The position numbers and the translations under genes were made by a program. The notes under the pieces were generated by a model, which was not told where the DNA came from, did not search any database, and saw only the letters and a list, made by a program, of their open reading frames with translations. Of a DNA stretch of 64,000 nucleotides, positions 1 to 8,167 are shown piece by piece. The stretch spans positions 3,512,001 through 3,576,000 of the forward strand of contig NZ_CP050954.1 in NCBI RefSeq assembly GCF_012273015.1. The letters run 5' to 3'. The stretch comes from Hymenobacter sp. BT18. Lineage in GTDB: Bacteria > Bacteroidota > Bacteroidia > Cytophagales > Hymenobacteraceae. The first letter of the stretch is position 1. Every line of letters begins with the position of its first letter.

Positions 1-1
1 C

Positions 2-1309
2 CGCTGCACCTACCTCTACGCCAACCTGCTGGGCAATGAAGCCGGCCGCATCACCTACGACGGTGAAATTCTGGTAGCCCGCCACGGCCATCTGCTGCTG
101 CGCAATCAGCTCATGAGCTTTAAAGAAGTGGATATGGAGTGCGTGGATGTGGATTTTACTCAGCCCCTTGAACCCGCCGAAACCATCGTTCCACTACCTG
201 AACCCGATGAATACCGGGAGCTAAACCAGGCGCTGAGCCTAGCTTTGTTCGACTATCTGCGCAAGGCCCGCAGCCGGGGCTTCGTGCTGAGCCTCAGCGG
301 CGGCGCCGACTCCTGCCTGTGTGCCGTGGCCGTAGCCGAAATGGTGCGGCTGGGCACGACGGAACTAGGTACGGCCGAGTTTATGCGCCGCTCGGGCTGC
401 TTCACGGCCGAGGAAATAGCGCAGCTGGCCGGCCCCGTGGCCCCGGTGCCCGACCAGAACGCGCCCGGCCCAAAGGATGCTTCCCTGACGGACCCCAGCC
501 AGCAGCAGAAAACCATTAACCAGCAGCTAATGGCGCGCCTGCTGACCTGCGCCTACCAAGGCACCGTCAATTCCTCCGACGACACTTTCAACTCCGCCAA
601 AGAACTAGCCGATTCGCTGGGAGCTGTATTCTACAATTGGGAAATTGATGCCGAAGTAACCGGCTACACGGGCAAGATTGAGCAGGCCATTGGCCGGCCG
701 CTGACCTGGAAAACCGACGACCTGGCGTTGCAAAACATTCAGGCCCGGGTGCGGGCCCCGGCCATCTGGCTCTTGGCCAACGTGCAGAACTGCCTGCTCA
801 TCACCACCTCCAACCGCTCGGAAGCCAGCGTGGGCTACTGCACCATGGACGGCGACACGGCCGGCTCCATTTCGCCCATTGCGGGCGTGGATAAGGACTT
901 CGTGAAGAAGTGGCTGCGCTGGGCTGAAACCGAGCTGAACTACCCGGCCCTGCGCCACGTGAACGGCCTGCAGCCCACCGCCGAGCTGCGCCCCTTGGAA
1001 GAAAAGCAAACCGACGAGCGGGACCTGATGCCCTACGTGTTGCTCAACCGCATCGAGCGGCTCGCCTTCTACGACCGGCTCAGTCCGCGCCAGGTGCTGG
1101 CCACGCTGGTGCAGGAAGACCCCGCCGCCGATGCCGAGCAGCTCAAAACTTACGTGAAGCGCTTCTACTCGCTCTGGAGCCGCAACCAGTGGAAGCGTGA
1201 GCGGTACGCCCCCAGCTTCCACCTCGACGACTATAACGTGGACCCGCGCTCCTGGCTGCGCTTCCCTATCCTCAGCGGCGGTTATACTGAGGAGTTGAAT
1301 GCATTATAG
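2..1309 (+). CDS. nadE: NAD(+) synthase, glutamine-dependent, C-terminal part (5' end outside window)
   Basis: Makes NAD from deamido-NAD, ATP and glutamine, the last step of NAD biosynthesis in the cytoplasm. The reading frame is open from base 2, so the gene enters from the left edge. The first 37 or so codons (RCTYLYANLLGNEAGRITYDG) look like the end of the nitrilase-type glutaminase domain. The synthetase domain follows, with the ATP-pyrophosphatase P-loop SGGADS (bases 296-313), then a TSNRSEASVGYCTMDGD segment typical of the NAD synthase active site. An internal ATG at 113 is not the true start. A GC-rich hairpin follows the stop codon. The assignment is secure from motifs; the missing N-terminus cannot be judged. 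Confidence 0.95.
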   Translation, partial: RCTYLYANLLGNEAGRITYDGEILVARHGHLLLRNQLMSFKEVDMECVDVDFTQPLEPAETIVPLPEPDEYRELNQALSLALFDYLRKARSRGFVLSLSGGADSCLCAVAVAEMVRLGTTELGTAEFMRRSGCFTAEEIAQLAGPVAPVPDQNAPGPKDASLTDPSQQQKTINQQLMARLLTCAYQGTVNSSDDTFNSAKELADSLGAVFYNWEIDAEVTGYTGKIEQAIGRPLTWKTDDLALQNIQARVRAPAIWLLANVQNCLLITTSNRSEASVGYCTMDGDTAGSISPIAGVDKDFVKKWLRWAETELNYPALRHVNGLQPTAELRPLEEKQTDERDLMPYVLLNRIERLAFYDRLSPRQVLATLVQEDPAADAEQLKTYVKRFYSLWSRNQWKRERYAPSFHLDDYNVDPRSWLRFPILSGGYTEELNAL

Positions 1310-1390
1310 CAGCTTGCCCGTCGGTATAAGTGGAACTGCGGCGCTTTGCTGAAATAATAAAGCTCATTGCCAATACATTGCGGAATAATT

Positions 1391-1426
1391 GGCCCGGTTA
1401 GCGCAAGTTTTTTGTGCTAACCGGGC
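1391..1426 (+). terminator. Hairpin after nadE
   Basis: A 12-bp perfect stem (GGCCCGGTTAGC with its complement) extends inward through GCGCAA/TTGTGC, with T-rich loop sequence. It lies 82 bases after the nadE stop codon. There is no T-run on the 3' side, so termination here is likely but not textbook. Confidence 0.5.
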
Positions 1427-1509
1427 CTAAGCTTGCGTGACCCCAGTGCTTGCGGCAGCAGCCGAAGACTTTTAGGGTCCTTTTCTATTCTTCCGTTTCC
1501 GCTTCACTG

Positions 1510-2145
1510 GTGTACACTCTTCCGCTGCCTGTCGCTACGCATCAGCCTACGCTCTTTGAGCATCCGGCCGTTATTTCCGCTGATGCGGAGTTGGTAGCGC
1601 AGTTGCAAGCGGGTAGCGAAGCAGCATTTCGGACCTTGGTGGAACGATACCAGAACCGCATCTACCGCACGGTGCTGGCCTTGCTACGGTCGCCGGAAGA
1701 GGCGGAAGATGTGGCCCAGGAAGTCTTCGTGGAAGTGTATCAAACCATTGGCCGGTTTCGCGGCGAAGCGGCACTAAGCACTTGGCTTTACCGGCTGGCT
1801 ACCTCGCGCGCCCTGAAACACCGGCGGCGGGCCCAGGCCCGGAAGCGGTTTGCCTTTTTCACCAGCCTGCTGGGCTTCGACAACAAGTTAGTGCCTGAGC
1901 CAGCGGACAATGCCCACCCGCAAGCGCAGCTGGAAGGCCAGCAGCAGGTAGAGCTTCTGCTGGCGCACATTGCCCGCCTGCCCGACCAGCAGCAGGTGGC
2001 TTTCACGCTACGCCACGAGCAGGACCTGAGCTATGAGGAAATAGCTGCTGTACTCAACACGACGGTACCGGCCGTCGAGTCGTTGCTGTTTCGGGCCCGG
2101 AAAACGCTGCGCACCCACCTTCAACCTTCCCTGCGCTATGTCTGA
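1510..2145 (+). CDS. RNA polymerase sigma factor, ECF (sigma-70 family)
   Basis: An extracytoplasmic-function sigma factor that would direct RNA polymerase to a small regulon. Region 2 is clear (ELVAQLQAGSEAAFRTLVERY, then YRTVLALLRSPEEAEDVAQEVFVEVY) and region 4 is clear (RLPDQQQVAFTLRHEQDLSYEEIA, then VPAVESLLFRARKTL). No ATG precedes region 2. I chose the GTG at 1510, giving 211 residues; a TTG at 1450 would add 20 residues that look unlike the family. The end overlaps the next gene by 8 bases, so the two are translationally coupled, which is usual for an ECF sigma and its regulator. Confidence 0.9.
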   Translation: MYTLPLPVATHQPTLFEHPAVISADAELVAQLQAGSEAAFRTLVERYQNRIYRTVLALLRSPEEAEDVAQEVFVEVYQTIGRFRGEAALSTWLYRLATSRALKHRRRAQARKRFAFFTSLLGFDNKLVPEPADNAHPQAQLEGQQQVELLLAHIARLPDQQQVAFTLRHEQDLSYEEIAAVLNTTVPAVESLLFRARKTLRTHLQPSLRYV

Positions 2146-2419
2146 TTCAGCTCCACGTCCCCAGGCCGATGAGGAATGGGAAGACCTGCTGCGCCAATGG
2201 CGCGAGCAGCCCGCACCGCAACCCCGCCCGTACTTTTACAGCCGGGTGCGTGCCCGCCTCATAAGTGAAACGGCAGCGCCCCAGCTGCAACGCACCTGGG
2301 TACGCTGGCCCGCCTACGCCGTGATGCTGGGCATTGTGCTGCTGCTGAGCGGAGACGGAGCGGCCTTGCCGTCAGCTGACCGAGACGCCCCGCCCGAAAC
2401 GCCGCTAACTGGTCGGTAG
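2138..2419 (+). CDS. Small single-pass membrane protein, putative anti-sigma factor
   Basis: A 93-residue protein whose ATG overlaps the last codons of the sigma-factor gene. The N-terminus is polar and probably cytoplasmic (DEEWEDLLRQWREQPAPQPRPYFYSRVRARL). One hydrophobic helix follows (about residues 57-71, WPAYAVMLGIVLLLSG), then a short polar tail. There is no zinc-binding HxxxCxxC motif. Position and topology suggest it holds the sigma factor at the membrane. That role is inferred from context only, since I recognise no domain. Confidence 0.6.
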   Translation: MSDSAPRPQADEEWEDLLRQWREQPAPQPRPYFYSRVRARLISETAAPQLQRTWVRWPAYAVMLGIVLLLSGDGAALPSADRDAPPETPLTGR

Positions 2420-2522
2420 CCCCCGTTGCCAACTCGCTAGTTAGCTGATTGCCTGCCTACGTCAGCTTGGATGGCTTGTGCGCTAATACGCCCTTGGAAA
2501 AGCGCTAAGTCGAATGTCTGAC

Positions 2523-2530
2523 TACCTTTG
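2523..2530 (+). promoter_or_regulatory. Candidate Bacteroidota -7 element (TACCTTTG) before lgt
   Basis: TACCTTTG matches the Bacteroidota consensus TAnnTTTG and sits 25 bases before the lgt start codon. No TTG is present at the expected -33 distance, so support rests on the -7 match alone. Confidence 0.35.
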
Positions 2531-2555
2531 AACCCTTCTTCTTTCTTTGTAAACC

Positions 2556-3518
2556 ATGCCCTCTATGCTTGCTTTTGTTCCCTGGGACGTGTCGCCCATT
2601 ATTGCCCATCTTGGGCCGCTAACCTTGCGCTGGTACGGCGTGCTGTTTGCGTTGGGCTTCGTGTTTGGCTCGTTTATCCTTACGCATATCTACAAAGCCG
2701 AGCGGGTAAGTGAGCGGTGGGTTGATGTCATTACCATCTACATGATAGCCGGCACGGTGCTGGGCGCGCGTCTGGGACACGTGCTCTTTTACTCCCCGGA
2801 ATATTACCTCACCTCGGAGCACTTCCTGGAAATCTTCAAGATCTGGGAAGGCGGCTTGGCCAGCCACGGCGCTACGCTGGGCATTTTGCTGGCCGTGTGG
2901 CTTTTCAGTCGCCGCAACAAGTTCGATTACCTCTGGGTGCTCGACCGGATTGTAATTGTGGTGGCCGTAGGTGGAGCCTGCATCCGTCTGGGCAACCTGA
3001 TGAACTCCGAAATTGTAGGGCGGCCTACGGACGTGCCCTGGGCTTTCGTATTTCCCCGCGACACGGAGCATTTACAGCGTGTTGAAGCGGGCCAAACGGT
3101 GCCGGCCGGTTCGTTGCTGGTGCGCCGTACTCAGAATCCTGATAATACCGTGAGCATCGAAACCTCACCGGCCGATGCTACGGTAGCGGCGCCTTCGGAA
3201 GTAGCGGTGCCGCGTCACCCCACGCAGATTTACGAATCCCTGTTTTGCGTATTCCTGTTCGTGCTGCTGTACGGGCTCTGGAGCAAGTACAAAGACCAAA
3301 CCCCGCGGGGCCTGCTGTTCGGCCTGTTTGTGGTGCTGCTGTTCTCGTTCCGCTTCCTGGTGGAGTTCTTGAAAGAAGAGCAAGTGAGCTTCGAGAAAGG
3401 CATGACCCTGAACATGGGCCAGTTGCTGAGCCTGCCGCTGATTCTGGTGGGCTTGTGGGTACTGCTGCGCGCCGGCAAAGACCCCAACAACCGCCACGGC
3501 TACGCTGTGCGGGAGTAG
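2556..3518 (+). CDS. lgt: Prolipoprotein diacylglyceryl transferase
   Basis: Transfers diacylglycerol from phosphatidylglycerol to the lipobox cysteine of prolipoproteins, the first step of lipoprotein maturation in the inner membrane. It is a multi-pass protein. Diagnostic stretches are WEGGLASHGATLGI, CIRLGNLMNSEIVGRP (the conserved Lgt signature region), HPTQIYESL and FRFLVEFLKEEQ. At 320 residues it is a little longer than many homologues. The extra length is a polar insert of about 45 residues after the signature (around residues 170-215), probably a periplasmic loop. It stands alone, followed by a terminator. Several lipoproteins in this window would be its substrates. Confidence 0.96.
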   Translation: MPSMLAFVPWDVSPIIAHLGPLTLRWYGVLFALGFVFGSFILTHIYKAERVSERWVDVITIYMIAGTVLGARLGHVLFYSPEYYLTSEHFLEIFKIWEGGLASHGATLGILLAVWLFSRRNKFDYLWVLDRIVIVVAVGGACIRLGNLMNSEIVGRPTDVPWAFVFPRDTEHLQRVEAGQTVPAGSLLVRRTQNPDNTVSIETSPADATVAAPSEVAVPRHPTQIYESLFCVFLFVLLYGLWSKYKDQTPRGLLFGLFVVLLFSFRFLVEFLKEEQVSFEKGMTLNMGQLLSLPLILVGLWVLLRAGKDPNNRHGYAVRE

Positions 3519-3597
3519 AAACCACGGATTCGCGCGGATTTTCCGGATTTCACGGATTTTGTGGACGGCAAAATCCATGGCTTAGATACCAGGCAGC

Positions 3598-3623
3598 AAA
3601 AGCCTCTTTACAAAAGGCTTTTT
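3598..3623 (+). terminator. Rho-independent terminator of lgt
   Basis: AAAAGCCT pairs with AGGCTTTT and is followed by more T residues, 80 bases after the lgt stop codon. Confidence 0.7.
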
Positions 3624-3683
3624 ATCGTTTGTCATCCTGAGCGGAGCAAAGGATGACAAACGATAAGATTAAGGCAGCTTAAC

Positions 3684-3714
3684 AAAAAAGCCTCGCACAC
3701 TGCGAGGCTTTTTT
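3684..3714. terminator. Bidirectional terminator between lgt and fba
   Basis: A 14-bp perfect stem (AAAAAAGCCTCGCA with its complement) closes on a 3-base loop. A-runs and T-runs on both sides let it work in either direction. It ends the leftward fba transcript. Confidence 0.8.
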
Positions 3715-3766
3715 GTTGCCGAAAATCGTCTGCGAAATCCGCGCAAATCCGTGGTTCTCGGCCTTG

Positions 3767-4852
3767 CTAGAAGCGGCGGTTTACGGCGTTCAGGTCTTCG
3801 AAGGCCGACTTGAGGCGGGCAATGAAGGTTTCCTCGCCTTTGCGCAGCCACACGCGGGGGTCGTAATACTTCTTATTGGGCGAGTCTTCGCCGGTGGGGT
3901 TGCCGATCTGGCTTTGCAGGAAGCCTTCGTTTTTCTGGTAGTACGCGCGGATACCATCCCAGAACGCCCACTGCAGATCGGTGTCGATGTTCATCTTGAT
4001 GGCGCCGTAACCGATGGCCTCGCGGATTTCCTCCTGCGAGGAGCCCGAGCCGCCGTGGAACACGAAGTTGATGGGGCGCTCAGCTTCCAGGCTATATTTC
4101 TCCTTCACGAAGTCCTGAGAGTTTTTCAGGATTACGGGCTGCAGCTTCACGTTGCCGGGCTTGTACACGCCGTGCACGTTGCCGAAAGCGGCGGCAATGG
4201 TAAAGCGCGGGCTTACTTTGCTCAGCTCCTCGTAGGCATACGCCACTTCCGAAGGCTGGGTGTAGAGCTTGCTGGAGTCCACGTCGGAGTTATCCACGCC
4301 GTCTTCCTCGCCGCCGGTCACGCCCAGCTCAATTTCCAGCGTCATGCCAATCTTGGCCATGCGCTCTAGGTACTCTTTGCAGATTTCGATGTTCTCCTCA
4401 ATGGGCTCCTCCGAGAGGTCGAGCATGTGGGAGGAGTACAGCGGCTGGCCATGCTCGGCGTAGAACTTTTCGCCGGCATCGAGCAGGCCGTCAATCCAGG
4501 GCAACAGCTTTTTGGCAGCGTGGTCGGTGTGCAGAATCACGGGTACGCCGTAGGCTTTGGCCATCAGGTGCACGTGATGGGCACCCGAGATGCCGCCGGC
4601 AATGCTGGCTTGCTGCTTGTCGTTGGCCAGGCCTTTGCCGGCAAAGAACTGGGCGCCGCCGTTCGAGAACTGGATGATAACGGGCGAGTTCAGGTCGCGG
4701 GCCGCTTCCAGCACGGCGTTTACCGTGTCGGTGCCGGTTACGTTCACGGCGGGCAGGGCGTAGCCATTGGCTTTCGCGTGGTCGAAGAGCTGCTGCACTT
4801 CGTCGCCGTGCAGCACGCCGGCGCGCAGGCCGGTAAGGGTTTGGTCAGCCAT
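3767..4852 (-). CDS. fba: Class II fructose-bisphosphate aldolase
   Basis: Reversibly splits fructose 1,6-bisphosphate into dihydroxyacetone phosphate and glyceraldehyde 3-phosphate in glycolysis and gluconeogenesis. It is zinc-dependent. The metal and substrate sites are visible: VILHTDHAAKKLLPW, ELGVTGGEEDGVDNSD, AAAFGNVHGVYKPGNVKL, FVFHGGSGSSQEEI and IKMNIDTDLQWAFWDG. I start it at the ATG at 4852 (MADQTLTGL, 361 residues), because the frame upstream is unlike the family. It is a single-gene unit ending in the strong hairpin at 3684-3714. The length fits the class II type found in E. coli and Bacteroidota. Confidence 0.96.
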   Translation of the reverse strand: MADQTLTGLRAGVLHGDEVQQLFDHAKANGYALPAVNVTGTDTVNAVLEAARDLNSPVIIQFSNGGAQFFAGKGLANDKQQASIAGGISGAHHVHLMAKAYGVPVILHTDHAAKKLLPWIDGLLDAGEKFYAEHGQPLYSSHMLDLSEEPIEENIEICKEYLERMAKIGMTLEIELGVTGGEEDGVDNSDVDSSKLYTQPSEVAYAYEELSKVSPRFTIAAAFGNVHGVYKPGNVKLQPVILKNSQDFVKEKYSLEAERPINFVFHGGSGSSQEEIREAIGYGAIKMNIDTDLQWAFWDGIRAYYQKNEGFLQSQIGNPTGEDSPNKKYYDPRVWLRKGEETFIARLKSAFEDLNAVNRRF

Positions 4853-5023
4853 AAGGAAGGCAATGTGGCGCTGCCTCCGGTGAGGCCCGCGCCAAGGTGA
4901 TGAATCAGAGGTCAATGATAGGGAAAAAGTGTGGCCCGCAGCGGTTTTCTATCGGGGTAGTTACAATTTCTACCGGATAAAAAACTGCCACAGGCCAGCG
5001 AAGACACGTCCACTAATGCCTTG

Positions 5024-5920
5024 TTAGAGCTTGTATTGATAGATGGCGCCCTGCTCTGTGCTGATAACCAGCGTGCCATTATCCGTGAAAACTACCCCTT
5101 CCGTCTGACCGGCCCCACTCAGAGAAATTACCTTGGGCGTGGCCTTCAGCGCTTCATCAAGGCTGTTGCCCTCCAGCAAAAACAACTGCTCCCGACCCAG
5201 CAGCGCCAAGTGGCGGCCATCGGGGCTGAGGTCGGCGCCGGTTACTTCCCCGGCAATAGACAGCTTAGTGAGCAACTTGGCCGTGTGCTTGCCAGGCTGG
5301 TCGGGCAGGGTATAGACTTTGCTGGTGCTGTGTTGGGCGCGGTCTTTGGTGAAAAGGTACAGCTGGCCGTTGTGCCACAGCGAGGCTTCACAATCGAAGT
5401 TACGGTCGGACTTAGTGGGTGGAAACTCACTTTGGTCGGCGTAGGCAAAGCTGATACGACCTACCTGCTGGGGCTGGCTGGGATTGAGGCGGTAGATGAC
5501 CAAGTCGCGGCGGCTGTTGTTGTTGTTGCCGGCATCCGTCACGAAAATGTTGCCGCTGTTGTCCTGCGCCAGGCTTTCCCAGTCGGTGTTTTCCACTGGC
5601 AGCTTCAGGCTGTTGAGCAGCTTGCCCTGGGCGTCTACTTCAAACAGCACCGGAGCATTGCCAGCGTCGGCGTGGGTGTAGAACGTGCCGGGGCGTGGGC
5701 CGCGGGCCAGGCCCGAGCTTTCCGGTACCCCTCCGCTCAGCTCGCCCAGGCGCTGCAAGTCGGCAGTGGGGGCGTTACCTTTATTTTTCTTACCCTTTTT
5801 ACCTTCCTTTTTGCCTTTGTCGGCTTGGTTTTTCTCCGTTTCGCCCGACGACTGTGCTTCGGAGCAGCTGCTGGTGAGCAGTAGTCCGGCCAGAGCCGAG
5901 GTAAGAACTGTCAGACGCAT
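5024..5920 (-). CDS. Beta-propeller lipoprotein, function unknown
   Basis: A 298-residue secreted lipoprotein. The signal peptide ends in the lipobox LTSSC (Cys19). Next comes a strikingly lysine- and glycine-rich linker (about residues 31-50, KGKKEGKKGKKNKGN), then repeated propeller-like blades: ESSGLARGPRPGTFYTHADAG, NTDWESLAQDNSGNIFVTDAG, GEVTGADLSPDGRHLALLG and QTEGVVFTDNGTLVIS. This resembles SdiA-regulated/phytase-like propeller domains, but no catalytic residues can be assigned. It probably sits on the outer membrane or periplasmic face. The gene stands alone; the yidD terminator lies just upstream. Confidence 0.75.
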   Translation of the reverse strand: MRLTVLTSALAGLLLTSSCSEAQSSGETEKNQADKGKKEGKKGKKNKGNAPTADLQRLGELSGGVPESSGLARGPRPGTFYTHADAGNAPVLFEVDAQGKLLNSLKLPVENTDWESLAQDNSGNIFVTDAGNNNNSRRDLVIYRLNPSQPQQVGRISFAYADQSEFPPTKSDRNFDCEASLWHNGQLYLFTKDRAQHSTSKVYTLPDQPGKHTAKLLTKLSIAGEVTGADLSPDGRHLALLGREQLFLLEGNSLDEALKATPKVISLSGAGQTEGVVFTDNGTLVISTEQGAIYQYKL

Positions 5921-5939
5921 AGTAATGCCGTAAATGCTG

Positions 5940-5970
5940 AAAAAAAGCCGCGGCAGCCATTGGCTACCGC
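5940..5970 (-). terminator. Rho-independent terminator of yidD
   Basis: Read on the minus strand: GCGGTAGCC, loop AAT, GGCTGCCGC, then GGC and seven T residues. It lies about 130 bases after the yidD stop codon and just upstream of the lipoprotein gene. Confidence 0.65.
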
Positions 5971-6102
5971 AGCAAGTCAGGCTCTTATACGGGAGTGAGG
6001 GGAATTGGTGAATAAGTCACGGACGTTCGACCGTTTTGCCGCGTGATATAGGCTTAACAGAACATTAAAGGCCTGTCATTACGCACGTATCCTTGCAGCG
6101 CC

Positions 6103-6324
6103 TTACGGCACGGGGTCGTAGCCGTGGCCGCCCCAGGGGTGGCAACGGCCGATACGACGCAAGGCCAGCCGTCCGCCGCGCCAGGGCCCATGCTTCTGCA
6201 CCGCCTCGGCCGCGTAGGCCGAGCAGGTGGGCGTATAGCGGCAGCTGGCGGGCGTGAGCGGCGAAATCAGGTGGCGGTACACCCAAATCAGCCCCAGCAA
6301 GAAATAGCGAACCAGAAAACTCAT
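6103..6324 (-). CDS. yidD: Membrane protein insertion efficiency factor YidD
   Basis: A small membrane-associated protein that helps YidC-mediated membrane protein insertion. The family signature is complete: an amphipathic start ([21 protein letters not shown]), then the cysteine-rich core [19 protein letters not shown], then [18 protein letters not shown] start it at the ATG at 6324 (73 residues); an in-frame ATG at 6420 would add a non-conserved leader. It is often next to yidC or rnpA in other bacteria, but not here. Confidence 0.93.
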   Translation of the reverse strand: MSFLVRYFLLGLIWVYRHLISPLTPASCRYTPTCSAYAAEAVQKHGPWRGGRLALRRIGRCHPWGGHGYDPVP

Positions 6325-6718
6325 GAGCGAGGGTAGGCCAGGCTGTTTTCCGGCTATTGCCGCTGGCACCAGCAAAGGAACAGGTTTGCCCGAAACTTGC
6401 GTTCCGCGTGCCTTGCCCACGCCTTCCTTCCAGCCGCTTCGGGCGGGCCGTTAAGCCGCGCGGCAGCTAGTACAGGCGGCCTTGGTATCGGCTCAGCAAT
6501 GATCCGGAAAATCGTAGCCACCAGCACAGGCGCGGCCGTGACTTGGTGCTTCCTAGTGCCTCTGCATCTGTGCCGCGGCAACCGAACTGCGGCCTCCCAG
6601 AGCAAGGTGCCGAGGCAGCTGAGGACCTGACATTATACTGGAAATACGAAATAGAATATGCCGAAAAATTAATGCCCAAGCCCTTGCGCAAAGTCGGCTA
6701 GCCCAGTACCTTCCGATT
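6325..6718. other. Intergenic, no supported gene
   Basis: About 390 bases between yidD and the divergent porin gene. Short open frames on both strands have no recognisable motif and overlap one another. It probably holds both promoters; TACCTTCC at 6709-6716 is a weak -7-like match for the porin gene. Confidence 0.5.
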
Positions 6719-7600
6719 ATGCGAAAGATATACTTATCAGTGACTTATTGTATGTTGATGGCTCAATGGGCCTTTGCCCAAGGCGGTGGGCCCGGTACGG
6801 CAGGGGCACGGGCCGCCGGCATGGGCCAGGCCGCCGCCACTCTGTCCGATGTATGGGCAACCAGCAATAACATAGCCGGACTAGGCTCGATAAGCCAGCT
6901 CGAAATTGGCGTGGCCGCCGAGAACCGGTTTCTGACGAAGTCTCTTTCTACCGCTACCCTGGCGGCGGCGGCTCCTCTTGGTCGCACCAGCTCCGGTAAC
7001 GTGCCCGGCCGGTACGGGGTGGTGGGCGTCACGCTGCAGCGCTTCGGCGACCGGCTCTACAACGAGCAGCGCGTAGCCGCGGGCTATGCCTACCGCACCG
7101 GCGTGATGAGCGTAGGGGCCCGGGTAGATGTATTGCAGGTGAGCCTAGAAGGGTTGGGCAGCCAGCGGGCAGTAGCTGCTTCGGTGGGCGCCCAGGCCGA
7201 GCTGTTGCCCAGGCGGCTGGTATTTGGTGCCTTCCTCTACAACCTGAACCAGGCGAAGCTGGCTTCTTATGAAGACGAGCGGGTGCCTACCGTGCTGCGG
7301 GCGGGCCTCTCATACCGGCCTACCGATAAAGTGATGCTAAACGCCGAGGTAGAAAAGGACCTCGACCGCGCCGCCGGGTTTCGGGCGGGCCTGGAGTACC
7401 AGGCTCTGCCGGCCCTGGCGCTGCGGGCCGGTGTGCTGGGCCTTTCCGAACAGCTGACGGGCGGTGCCGGCCTGAAGGCCGGCCGGTTTCTGTTCGATTA
7501 CGCCGCAGCCTGGCACGCCTCGCTGGGGTTAAGCCAGTTTCTGACAGTAGCCTTCCGGGTTACCGCTGCTCCCGCTCCAGCTACGCCGGTACAGCCATGA
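6719..7600 (+). CDS. PorV/PorQ-family outer-membrane protein
   Basis: A 293-residue outer-membrane beta-barrel. The signal peptide ends near WAFAQ, followed by the family opening GTAGARAAGMGQAAATLSDVWATSNNIAGL, matching the PorV/PorQ pattern of a small N-terminal segment with Gly-Met-Gly and an Asn-rich turn. Alternating hydrophobic strands follow to the end. PorV and PorQ are FadL-like barrels linked to T9SS, where PorV shuttles cargo. This protein lacks other T9SS genes around it, so a specific secretion role is only inferred. A proline/alanine-rich tail (TAAPAPATPVQP) ends it. Confidence 0.72.
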   Translation: MRKIYLSVTYCMLMAQWAFAQGGGPGTAGARAAGMGQAAATLSDVWATSNNIAGLGSISQLEIGVAAENRFLTKSLSTATLAAAAPLGRTSSGNVPGRYGVVGVTLQRFGDRLYNEQRVAAGYAYRTGVMSVGARVDVLQVSLEGLGSQRAVAASVGAQAELLPRRLVFGAFLYNLNQAKLASYEDERVPTVLRAGLSYRPTDKVMLNAEVEKDLDRAAGFRAGLEYQALPALALRAGVLGLSEQLTGGAGLKAGRFLFDYAAAWHASLGLSQFLTVAFRVTAAPAPATPVQP

Positions 7601-7629
7601 AACCGTCGGAATTGTTGTAGGCAGACGGG

Positions 7630-8151
7630 CTACGTCCGGGCAGCCCGTTTATCATAGCGCATAAAGAAGGGAATAAGGCCTCCGGAGCCCAGTAAAACGG
7701 CTACCCCCCCGCACAAGAGCAGCACGAGCTCCTCGTAGTGGTAAGTCTCGTAGTCTTGGGCATCACGTAGTAGCTCCCGCTTGATCTGCGGGGGAGGGCT
7801 CCAGTGGTCAATCTGCTGCTCCTGGTAGCGCATCCGCCGGGGAAAATAGTCATCTACATAATAAGCGTACAGATGCACGAATACGGTGGCTGCCAGCACA
7901 CCACCCACGCCCACCAGTAGCCCCCTTTTAAGAAACCAGGCTGCGGTACCCTGGCCTTCACTGAGCATTGGGCGCAAGGCGCGGTAATACAGTAAGATGA
8001 CAACCAGTACGCCCGCCATCAGGGTGATAATATACGTGAGAGGGTCTTGGTACAGAGAGCTGCCCAGGGCACTACAACCTACAAACACGCCTAGTAAAAG
8101 TATACCCAGGAGGGCAGCGTAGAGGAGGGTGGTTTCGTAGAATGATTTCAT
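7630..8151 (-). CDS. Four-helix membrane protein, DUF4199-like
   Basis: A 173-residue integral membrane protein with four hydrophobic segments (about residues 10-30, 38-58, 76-97 and 143-163). A charged loop between the third and fourth helices (YFPRRMRYQEQQIDHWSPPP) carries the conserved-looking polar residues. The size and helix pattern resemble DUF4199 proteins of Bacteroidota, with moderate certainty. Its stop faces the end of the porin gene on the other strand, and it lies 16 bases downstream of the next gene on its own strand, so those two may be co-transcribed. Confidence 0.65.
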   Translation of the reverse strand: MKSFYETTLLYAALLGILLLGVFVGCSALGSSLYQDPLTYIITLMAGVLVVILLYYRALRPMLSEGQGTAAWFLKRGLLVGVGGVLAATVFVHLYAYYVDDYFPRRMRYQEQQIDHWSPPPQIKRELLRDAQDYETYHYEELVLLLCGGVAVLLGSGGLIPFFMRYDKRAART

Positions 8152-8167
8152 CGAAGAACAGATTGGG

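Larger units (their letters stand above)
3521..3757. repeat. Nested inverted-repeat block between lgt and fba
   Basis: The outer arms are inverted copies of an AACCACGGATTyGCGCGGATTT-type repeat (about 3521-3552 and 3725-3757). Inside them lie the lgt terminator (3598-3623), a 17-bp perfect inverted repeat (3622-3638 with 3650-3666, core GTCATCCTGAGC) and a 14-bp terminator stem (3684-3714). No gene fits between them. Repeats of the CACGGATT type are widespread in Bacteroidota intergenic DNA. Confidence 0.7.
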
